Assembly (NCBI RefSeq): GCF_963678635.1
Contig: NC_087062.1
Location: 34,447,651-34,511,650 of the forward strand
Direction of reading: 5' to 3'
Origin: Symsagittifera roscoffensis
Lineage: Eukaryota; Xenacoelomorpha; Acoela; Convolutidae
Length of the DNA: 64,000 nt
Positions 23,641 to 32,365 of the stretch are shown piece by piece. The position numbers and the translations under genes are program-made. Numbering within the stretch: position 1 is the first letter of the stretch; each line of letters opens with the position of its first letter. The notes beneath the pieces are model-generated. The model saw nothing but the letters and a program-made list of their open reading frames with translations, did not search any database and was not told the DNA's origin.

Positions 23641-24066
23641 TGGTTGAAATTCTTTACTTTTTGGGCTTTCTAAGAGAAATGGGATTGTCCAATTTTTTTC
23701 TCTTGGCTGTTCTTTTTGTATATTTTGGTAAATGTGATTTGTACTTGAGCGTTGTTTTTCGTTATTGACTACTGTGTTTATTTCATTTACATTTTGTTCA
23801 ACTGGTACATTGTTTCTTATGGGTCTAGTTTAGTAGTCTTGAAGAAGTTCCGATTGATTTTCGTAAATGTGTGAACTGAAGGGTTGTTCGTATACAATGG
23901 GTTCGTAGTCGTTTTCGACTGTGATCATGTTAACTGAAATAGTGTTATTTGTATCACTTTCGCTGTCTGTTGATTCACAATTAATGTGGTTTAATTGTAG
24001 TTCGGTACTTTCTGTGTTGTCAATGCCAGGGGATCTGAAGTTGTTTCTTCAGTTGCTTGTACCTGA

Positions 24067-25566
24067 TTAATTTGTCGCTGATGTTTCGGGTGTTACTTCT
24101 ATATTGGTGTTGAGAATCAGGGTATTAATTGTTGTTTCTATAAAGGGATTGTGAAAAATTTCTTCGATTGTTATAATTGGGATTCCTATTTTGTGAGTTG
24201 TTTCGTGACCTATTATAGTAGGTGTGATTGTTTCCTTGATAATTAGATCTGTTTTACGAATTGTTTCTTGATCTATTGTGTTGGTAACGTTGATTTCTTT
24301 TATTTGAATAACTTCTATTTGATTATTTGAATAACTTCTATTTCTATTATTTGAGTAGTTTCTATTTCTATTGTATGATGAATTACGTGATCTATCGTTT
24401 GAATAGTGTCCTAGAATTTGAATGGGAACTGGTATCAAAAAATTCTGTTCTGTTTGAATTTGATCGTGAATAGTTGTTTCTATTCAGGTTTTTTTGGCTA
24501 TTTGATCGACTATATCTATTTTGTGATAAATTTCGTGTAATTCCTCGTTCGGGTGATCTACCTCTATAACTAGAGTTATAGGGTGACTAGTTTCTTGAGT
24601 AATTTGAATTATTCGGGAGTGGTTTACCAGAGCTATTATTTCTATGTATATTTTTGTTTGGTAAATTTTGATCCTTTTTCATGTATTGATAGAATAGTTT
24701 ATTTGGTTCTTTGTACTTTTGCGGTTTATTTTGGTTATCTTGTTGTTTTTGTCTACATTCGGCAATGCTATATCCGTATCTTCGGCAATAATTACACCAT
24801 TTTTTGAACGATGGTTTACCTTTGAAATTGGTATTTTTCTCATAAATGTTCTAAATTTCAGTGATTTTTTCAGTTAGGTCTACGTCTGAATCTTGTATGT
24901 TGTTTATATGTGTGGTATTTTTTTCAATTCTGTTAACGTATTTTAGTTTAAGATTTTTTGTTTTTTCGAATTTCATTGTAATTTCTGCTTGTTCTAATTT
25001 GTCAACTAGTTTCCTAAAATCCAAATCTGGTTCTCGAATTGATGAGGGATGTGATGCTCTCTTTTTAATAGCTATTTTTCTTAATTGGGGTGGTAGAGTC
25101 ATCATTAAAATTTCTGCCATTTTCGTGTTTTTATAATCATGAGTGTTCAGTGAATATGCCTCTCGAACTAGAGTTTCAAGTCTAACTGCCAATTGTTTAA
25201 TTGCTTAGTTTGGTAGTCTACGAATTTCGTTACATAAAACTCTTTGACGTTGTTTGTTTCTTTCAGAATCAAACATTTTTGAAAGTTCTTGTGTAAATCT
25301 TTTCCAATCTGTTTTTACGTCTATTGGTAAAACCGTTTCTGAGCTGCGCCATCAAGTGTTGTTTGGATTAACGCTGTGCGTCGATGTATCCAATTTTGAT
25401 GGAGTGGTGTATTAATTGGTTCAGGTCCGATGTTTAAATTTAAATTTGCTGTGACTGCATTTAGATAGTTTTCTACAGAATATTCAAAGTCTGTGCCTGT
25501 GAATACCATTAGTGGTTTATTTGATGTTATTGATGATCCACCCATGAGGTATGGATTCATAGTCAT
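24067..25566 (-). pseudogene. gag: Element A Gag: capsid and nucleocapsid regions
   Basis: 25321-25566 begins MTMNPYLMGG and reads into a Ty3-type capsid start (VFTGTDFEYSVENYLNAV). 24851-25192 continues the capsid C-terminal part (LETLVREAYSL, RKLVDKLEQAE). Around 24760-24840 a short Cys-rich patch (tgg tgt aat .. cga tac read on the minus strand) suggests a zinc knuckle. 24067-24438 is the Arg/Asn/Ser-rich tail with repeated NRNRNYSNN units. Several frame changes separate the parts. It would form the particle shell and bind RNA. The N-terminal boundary is uncertain because an open frame continues upstream. Confidence 0.7.
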
Positions 25567-25614
25567 CTGTAATGATTATGCGGCATTTGGCATTTGTGAA
25601 AATTTTTTCAGTTG

Positions 25615-26095
25615 ATTTTTTGTTATTTCGTGTTACTGCAAATAATATGGTAGTGGTATTTCAACTTGCATTTGTGTTGGTTGATAATAGTCAGTGTTTA
25701 CTGGGTTTTGTGAGGAACAATTATTATTTTGAGGTGCGTGATTTGGTCTAGGTTGTCGCATATGTTCTTTTCGTGTATATGGTTCAAAAATATCTGGTTG
25801 ATTTACGTGATAAAAGTGGAGTCTTTGGTTTTGAAAATTTTGTTGATGGTTTTGGTCGTGAAAATCGTTATTATCTGATGAAAGATAATTAGGTGTATAG
25901 TAAGGTGTTTTTTGTTCATTTTGGTATGGCTTTTTACTGATTTTATTCTGTTGAAAAAATGGGTAGTTTTCACTTGCGTCTGTTGGATTTCGTGGGTTAT
26001 CATTAAAATTTACGAAATTTGATGTTTGTTTTTGGAAATTTTGTCGTTGTGAAAATGAACGATTATGCGGGTTTGTAAGATGTTTGTGATCTATT
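25615..26095 (-). pseudogene. Asn/Gln/Pro-rich segment in frame upstream of the Gag capsid
   Basis: A ~155-codon stretch with no stop except at its ends is dense in Asn, Gln, Pro, Tyr and His, in runs such as NHQQNFQNQ and APQNNNCSSQNP. It is in the same frame as the capsid ORF beginning at 25566, separated only by two TAA codons. I infer that the Gag precursor of this element had a disordered, prion-like N-terminal region. It is preceded by accessory ORF1 in a different frame, and one long precursor covering both is possible. Confidence 0.5.
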
Positions 26096-26230
26096 TACGT
26101 AGTTATAATTTTTTTCTGCAAAATTATTTCTGGTGAATATTCTTTGTTTTTGTGGTAGTTTCGTCATTGGTCTAAATGTTTGGTAATCCATTGGTGAATA
26201 TTTTGGAGCAACCGAGGGTTTAACCGTAGA

Positions 26231-27750
26231 TTACATTTTTACTTGAGGTAACATTGAAGTCTTTGTTTTTGGCGCTGTAAGGTTTGGATGTATTGGTGAA
26301 ATACTTTGCTGTGTAGTTGTTACAATTGTTTCAACTATTTCTTCATTTATAAAATGTGATGGTGTTTGATTATCTTGTTGTGTAAGATTTCTAGTTCCAT
26401 TTAAGTTTTCTTGTTGTACAAGAGTTGAATTTAAACTAATATTTTGTCTTCTAACAGGTAAAAATGAATTATAGTTTAAAGGTGTTGCATCTATTGTAAG
26501 TGGAAATACCTTTACATAGTCTTTGTGAATAGAATTTGTACTGATTGCTTGACTTGAGATGTCTATTGGTATGTTCAAAAATAATGGATGAGACCATTCA
26601 GGGTCCCAAATATATTCTGATTGTTCTGCAGTGACATTGTCGTCATTGGTACTTTGAGGTCTGAAATTTTTTCTTGCTTGTGCAATTAAATCAATATTAT
26701 GTGCAAAATAATCAATTATGAACCATGCTAAGATTTTTTTGTAAATCATGTTTGGCATTTGGTGATTTTTCACTTTTTGAAAAATTTTCACGAATTGTGT
26801 TTAAAAATGCTGAGAATGCGGCAATTTCGTTTCTGACATTTGTGTGTCTTGATGTTTGAACCGGTGATGTGCTTTCAGTACCTATATTCTGTAGTATAGA
26901 TACAAAACTATATATTAGTGAAAAAACATCGTTGGTGAATATTGAGTTTGCTCTTTGTGAATTTTGGTGTTGTATATTTTTAATGTATTCTGTGAATACC
27001 TTTGAAAATTTTATGTCGACATCGTCTGTTTGAATAACATGTTTGCTATGATATCTACTTTCTGTGCTGAGTTCTATGGTGTAGATTCCATATGGCTGTG
27101 TTAGGTTACATATTCCTTTTAAATAATGATCAATATTTTGTCTTTTGATTTATACTTCTGGGAATTCTGCTTTGCATGGGCTACTTCCTTGTTCGAATAC
27201 ATTTGCAATTAAATTAGTACAAAACTGTCTTTGTTCTCTGTCTTCAGTGAGTGAATTTATAATAAAAGGGAAAATAGAGTTTTCGTCTGGACTTTCATCA
27301 CTTGGACTTTGGCTCATTTTTCGTTTTATAACTGTCAGTGCGTAATGTTCGATGTGTCTGATTGTTTGATTCCAATTGTATAGACGTACTGGTTTATTTT
27401 CGTATATCTTTTTTATTCTTCTTTCTCCTTGTATTGATGAATGTGATGTGGCTTCTGAATCGGAAAAATATAATTGGTCGTGAACTGGGTTATTTTTATT
27501 TATTGTGTCTTTGAGTTTGCAAAGTGCATCTAAATTAGTGACTTCTGATTCAGAGACTGCGTTTCTACGCTTTGAAAATCTTTTTCGTGTAATTTGTCTT
27601 TAATTACTCAAAATTTTTTTTTATTGTTTGACGTTTTGTGCGAATATATCCGATTGTTTGTTTGTGCGGTGTAAATACAAGATCATATGCTTCGTTATTT
27701 ATTTCACAATTGTGAAGTACGATTGTTTGTTTTTTTCCTAAATTGTTCAT
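26231..27750 (-). pseudogene. ORF1: unrecognised ~500-codon ORF upstream of Gag
   Basis: ATG at 27748-27750 starts a frame to about 27604. A shifted frame then runs from about 27599 to 26705 with a single TAA near 27147 (after AEFPEV), and a third frame runs from 26791 to 26231. The protein is mostly hydrophilic with an SDESPDEN acidic patch and basic KRKRF / SKRRNA patches near the N-terminus. It has a moderately hydrophobic helical stretch (FSLIYSFVSILQ) and a Gln/Asn/Thr-rich C-terminus. No motif I know is present. It lies where gag normally starts, so it may be a large matrix-like N-terminal Gag domain or a separate accessory gene. Element B has two ~93-codon ORFs at the same place instead. 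Confidence 0.55.
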
Positions 27751-29040
27751 GAAATAAGGTTTAGGATGAAGGGTGCAAGATTGTTATTAGTGATTTTAAA
27801 ATCCTAGACTGTTAGTCCTTACGATTTTTTGGTTAGCCTAACTTGGGTCTTTTATGTATGGTTGGAGAGAAAAGTATATATCGATTCCGAAGAATGATTG
27901 TTACTTTCTCGTGGCTATTCTAAGTTAAGGTGTTAACTTACTTAACCTTACTTAGGGGTAGTGATTGTGTTCAAGGGTTGGAGAATAGTAAATCGATCCA
28001 CAAGGTTCAGGTATCATAAGAACACAGGTAGTTCGTTAGATACTATTTTATTACTTACTAAGATTTAAGATTTAGCCTGGGTCAGGTAAGAGGGGGGATT
28101 AAGTGAAGGATGAATAACCAAAGTTCTTCACTGTTTGGCTTAATTTGACTGGTTAGTGTGATTGAAAAATTTCTATTAGTCCTGGGTCTTTGAAAAGGTT
28201 GGGTAAAGAATCGACGTTTGAGGTCGTTAGACACTTTATTTATTGGGTGTGGAGAACAAAATTGTTCTATTTGATCCAAGGATAGGCCTTGATGATCAGG
28301 ATATAGTTTTTTAAGGGTATAGAATGGATTTCATTTAATTATTTAATGGATATCCAAGGAAAGACTTGATGATCTAGTTTAAGATTGAACAAGTTGAAAT
28401 GAAATAGAGGTAAAAATTTGGATAAGCCGTTAAAGATAATTTAAATTTATCTGATAGAAAAATTTAGTGTTTTATGATATTAGTGGTTTAATGATTGCTG
28501 TTATGTTTAGGTTATGAAACTGGGGTTCCCAGGATAATATATATGTACTAACAATTTATGATCATGTTAACTAATTTTTATTTTTTATTTTTAATAAATA
28601 TATTTTTCAGATATCTTTTTAAATTTTACTGCAGTTTTAGAGGAAACAATTTGAGGTGTTTTTAAGAATCGTTATTGTACAATAGTAAATGGGATTAAGC
28701 GCCTGAAATAATCATTGAAGATTTTTCTTCAAAGTTTCTATGTTTGCAGATGAAAATCTAAAATCTTTGCTAGTAAAATTCTAAATATAAAACTTTGGTC
28801 TGGCTTTTGCCGTACGACCATGAAACTTAATGGTAGTCGTAGATCGTCTCTTGTCCGAGACCTTCTGCCAATGCCTGGTAGTTCTAGTATTGTGCGGAAT
28901 AGCGGTTCTGATCTATTGAGTCGTAGAGACATTTCAATTAGATTATTATCATGTAACATTTTTGAAAATGTTTTTGTCTAATTCTAATCTATCTGTTAGT
29001 TCTAAGCTAATTTGTTTTTTAAAGTCTTGTTCGAGACTTA
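27751..29040 (-). other. Element A 5' leader
   Basis: About 1.3 kb between the primer-binding site and ORF1. The frame 28738-28959 (starts MLHDNNLIEM) is the only notable one; it is short and ends without a homologue that I recognise. No tandem motif array like that in element B's leader is seen. Confidence 0.5.
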
Positions 29041-29051
29041 TGGTCGCACCA
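29041..29051 (-). promoter_or_regulatory. Primer-binding site of element A
   Basis: The minus strand reads TGGTGCGACCA two bases after the CA end of the 5' LTR, the standard place and start for a tRNA primer-binding site. The complementary tRNA 3' end would be TGGTCGCACCA. The core CTGGTGCGACC recurs after the 5' LTR of element B at 40293-40303. I cannot name the tRNA. Confidence 0.75.
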
Positions 29052-29053
29052 GA

Positions 29054-29462
29054 TGAGTTAAGTTTGAGGTGTAACTCATAGAGTAATTTCGGATAGGGTA
29101 CACCGTCTGCTCGTCACGCTATCTTATTTTCGGCCGGATAGATTCCTGCAACTTCTTATTCTAATACCGATCCTAATCTTACTCTTATATCTTCTAGTCT
29201 CAGGGTGTTTAAAAAGTCTCTGCTAGGCTCAATAGATCTAGAGTATACTGGCTTATTGCGATTGCTAAAGTTCTCTTGGAGAGGTAACTAATTTCTAAGT
29301 TAAATTCAGATCTCTCTGGTGCTGAAATTACAAGTAATTTCAGCACTTACAAATAAGTGGGTTGTTAGTTAGATGGATCGTGATTGGTTAATATTAAATA
29401 TTTCATAGAGATCAAATATCCAATTTTTAACCAATAATAAATATAGTTTTTATCTGGTTCCA
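29054..29462 (-). repeat. Element A 5' LTR
   Basis: 409 bp, TG..CA bounded (plus-strand reading TGAGTTAAG...CTGGTTCCA), flanked at 29463-29466 by the TTTT target duplication. It contains a perfect palindrome at 29321-29344 (arms GCTGAAATTAC and GTAATTTCAGC around AA) and, near the transcription-start side, an AT-rich inverted pair (TTAATATTAAATA...). It should drive minus-strand transcription of the element. Confidence 0.88.
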
Positions 29463-30106
29463 TTTTGATTTACATTACCTTGACATAACAATTAAAATCA
29501 TATTCTAAGAATTTTGGAATAAAATTTTCAGACTAGGCAGCAAACTGAATAAAAAAACTGCATAGAAAAAATTGGTTGCAGTGCAAAAAGTACTGAAGGC
29601 TTAAGCTCCTGTCAAATCAGCAAAAGTTTACCAAAACAGCTTGAATTTTTTTTTTCGCGTTTTCTGCATTGTTGTTTTCTTGGTACTTGTAAAAGCTTTA
29701 TTAGAAATTGTTTTCGACAATATATTTGTGCAAAAAAATTATTGAACAAAATCTGTAGAAAAAAAAGCTAAGAAACTTGGAGCTATATGGGTTTGGGTTT
29801 TGCCTATATTGCAATTAGATTTTTTTATTTTGAAAACAATTTTTAGTTTGAAATTCCCATTTGTCGAGCTATTTTTTGCCTGAAAAGTATGACCCATGAC
29901 TTAATTTTGGCGACTAACTAATTCATGGAAAATTTTAAAATTAGTTTGCTGTGCTTGAATGATGCAATGCACAGTAGTTTGTGCTGATAATAGTACTCGT
30001 TATAGCTTAACAAAGAAAAAAAAGCAGGCAATTTTTCCTATTTCTTAGTTTTGACAAAAAACAAGACAAATATTTTGCATGCAGAATAAACTTTGGACGC
30101 GGAATA

Positions 30107-30239
30107 AGCTTGCCTCTCAATCTATAAGATGGATGTTTGAGGCCAACAATAGACCAAAGTTGTTGCGGGTGAGGCAATCTAACCTGGACCCTAAAAGTGA
30201 CCAAAAAAGTTGCAAGTAGCTCTTAAACAGGGGCACTCG
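30107..30239. repeat. Short repeat R (partner 54107-54240)
   Basis: About 133 bp, beginning AGCTTGCCTCTCAATC and ending AACAGGGGCACTCG, matches 54107-54240 with few differences. Neither copy is open or tRNA-like. The second copy marks the point where element B's own sequence stops. Confidence 0.8.
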
Positions 30240-30685
30240 ATTCACCGTAATCAACTGGACAGCTCGTATATTGGTATTTTCCAGTGGGGATAAGTCGTCT
30301 TATGCGATGTTTTGATCAGAAAAATAAAAACTAAGATTAAAGCTACTAACTTTTACCTACAAAGCAAATTAAGAAAACCAAAAACAATAAGACGCATAAA
30401 TAGCTTTCCACGTAATTTCCACTCTGAGTTTCAACGGCAAACTTAGGCAAAAAGCCACCAGGAAAAATGCTGTACTCTGATTAGCTTAAGAAATTATATT
30501 TCGAACCAAATGATCGCTCTTATCGTCTCCGTAATTTAGGCAGGAGCGGAAAGCTTGGATATTTTCCCAATCCACGATCATACGGGCTGTTCAGTTTTTG
30601 ACGGAAAACCCCTGTTGAGCCTCTTGTTAAGAATGTCATTCAATTTGTATATTTCTTTGTCTGGATTCTATTCAGTTACCTCATC

Positions 30686-30769
30686 TTCAAGCAACGAGCA
30701 CGAATCATGGTGAGTTTTGAACGTATGACCTTTCGATCGAAAGACGGAGACTTTCACACCGTTGCTCCT
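30686..30769 (-). repeat. SINE-like repeat copy
   Basis: Shares GCAACGAGCACG.ATCATG, TGACCTTTCGAT and GGAGAC..CACCGTT(G)C with the unit at 895-988, in the same orientation. Confidence 0.4.
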
Positions 30770-31145
30770 GCAAGATATTTTCTTGATTTTTCATGATTCA
30801 AATGATAGTGAAACGTCCTGTTTTTCCTGTTGTGCTGGCGGATATAAACTAGTGTGCATGAACTCACCGTCCAACTTACAAATTTTTAGTAGATGCACAT
30901 TTTTGCTAAATGGACGGTTTTTTCTGTTTCAAAAATTTTAACCAGGTCTTGTTTGATTACATGATTGAAATATTGCTGCATCTGTTAATGCATTCCGTGT
31001 TTTAAGGCCCTCCAAGCAAAAAGTCAGTTTTTTGCTGCCCGAAAAATTTTCGGTGAGAATTTAAATGTGTGCACTGTTGTTTACTTCAAATAACCCCAGC
31101 AACGCTTTAATTTTTCGATTTATTTAAATTAATTTTTTATCTGCC

Positions 31146-31818
31146 ATGGGAGGCGGGGGTTCTAAAGGGAATCGAGAAGAGTCGGTCACTTTTTCACCTC
31201 CAGACAACAACTACGATCCACAGCAGAGTGGAGACGAGGATTCTAAGAAACGACAACTTTGGAAACCTAGACCAAAGGACTGGCTGCTAACTAGTGGAAA
31301 GATATACATTGCCAAACATGAATTCAAGGTGAGCGCGTTGTACCAACTTATCATTAAACAAAACTAAGACTAAACTTCTTGTTACAAACATTGTTGTTTT
31401 CATGACCGTTGTTTTCACGCACCATTGTTGTTTTCACGCACCAACATGACCGGAAGCACCTGTTAACTTCTAATTGCAATAACCTCCCGGGTTCTTCTTA
31501 ATCGCAAAACATTCAAATGAATATTGATAAAAGATTCAGAACACTTGCGTTTTCTGGGTTAAATTCCATGAATCAATTAAAGAATTTACAGACGCATAAC
31601 GTATTTAAAATAACCGAGCTCAACAACAGTCAAACAAATCTTTTTGCGTGACCTTGACGCAAACTAAATTTTAGGGTGTGAATAAACACAATGCGGATGG
31701 GATGCGACTGGATCTTCCTTTTAAGGAGAATGAGCAGGTGCTGGTGAGGCAGAAGGTGCAGGGGAAGGGTGGGTGGTGGCTGGCCCAGATTAAGAAGAAG
31801 AGTGGCTACGTGCCCTCT
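31146..31818 (+). CDS. N-myristoylated SH3 protein (Src-family-like kinase, 5' exons)
   Basis: Exon 1 is 31146-31328 (61 codons, good initiation context GCCATGG) with donor AAG|GTGAGC. Exon 2 starts at 31675 after ATTTTAG and runs into the gap at 31819; the junction is phase 0. The N-terminus MGGGGSKGN fits the N-myristoylation rule (Gly2, Ser6, Lys7). A disordered acidic/basic linker follows, then KIYIAKHEFKG...LPFKENEQVLV...GGWWLAQIKKKSGYVPS. That is an SH3 fold with the ALYDY-like strand, the acidic LxF segment, the WW and the GYVPS signature. The architecture is that of Src-family non-receptor tyrosine kinases acting at the inner plasma membrane. SH2 and kinase exons are not seen downstream, so the call stays provisional. 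Confidence 0.6.
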
Positions 31819-32018
31819 NNNNNNNNNNNNNNNNNNNNNNNNNNNNNNNNNNNNNNNNNNNNNNNNNNNNNNNNNNNNNNNNNNNNNNNNNNNNNNNNNN
31901 NNNNNNNNNNNNNNNNNNNNNNNNNNNNNNNNNNNNNNNNNNNNNNNNNNNNNNNNNNNNNNNNNNNNNNNNNNNNNNNNNNNNNNNNNNNNNNNNNNNN
32001 NNNNNNNNNNNNNNNNNN
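31819..32018. other. Assembly gap (200 N)
   Basis: Exactly 200 N, a scaffolding placeholder. It interrupts the SH3 exon directly after VPS codons. Sequence right of it (32019 onward) shows no continuation of the SH3 frame, so real distance and adjacency are unknown. Confidence 0.98.
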
Positions 32019-32365
32019 AAGATCTTAATGTGGGGCCGTCCCCAAAACAAAGTTTCAACTTAATTTAGCATCAAGCTGAGTCTTTTCTTTACCTATATTT
32101 TGCCGTTTCCCTCCATATAAATTTCATAAATTTGAGAACAATTGCGTTTTTACTTGTTTGATTCGCGTTGTTTGCATGATTATAAATTGATTCAATGCTC
32201 GGAGTATCCTTCCTGCTTTTCTAAGCAAAATGAATACATTTTTTAAAAGATCATTTTCATTTGTCATCCTTGAGAAGAAAAACACTATCGAATAGTCGAA
32301 TTTTTATGCTTCTATGAACTTTTATGCTAGCCGAGTCTTATGATAGTCGACACAGCGCCAGTCTT

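Larger units (their letters stand above)
10755..29462 (-). mobile_element. Element A: 18.7 kb Ty3/gypsy-type retrotransposon with env and two accessory ORFs
   Basis: Bounded by LTRs at 29054-29462 (5') and 10755-11159 (3') and by the 4-bp repeat TTTT at 10751-10754 and 29463-29466. In transcription order it holds: 5' LTR, primer-binding site, ~1.3 kb leader, accessory ORF1, Asn/Gln-rich segment, capsid and Arg/Asn-rich nucleocapsid region, protease (DSGA), RT (YLDD), RNase H, integrase (D,D35E), Pro/Ser/Thr-rich secreted segment, Env ectodomain and membrane anchor, accessory ORF-X, 1.6 kb untranslated region, 3' LTR. The LTRs are about 93% alike by eye and every gene has frame breaks, so the copy is old and cannot be autonomous as it stands. 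Pol order PR-RT-RH-IN places it in Ty3/gypsy (Metaviridae). Confidence 0.9.
29467..31100. other. Host intergenic DNA right of element A
   Basis: Apart from the short repeat R (30107-30239) and a SINE-like copy (30686-30769), I see no gene here. It is the continuation of the host sequence interrupted by element A at 10754. Confidence 0.5.
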
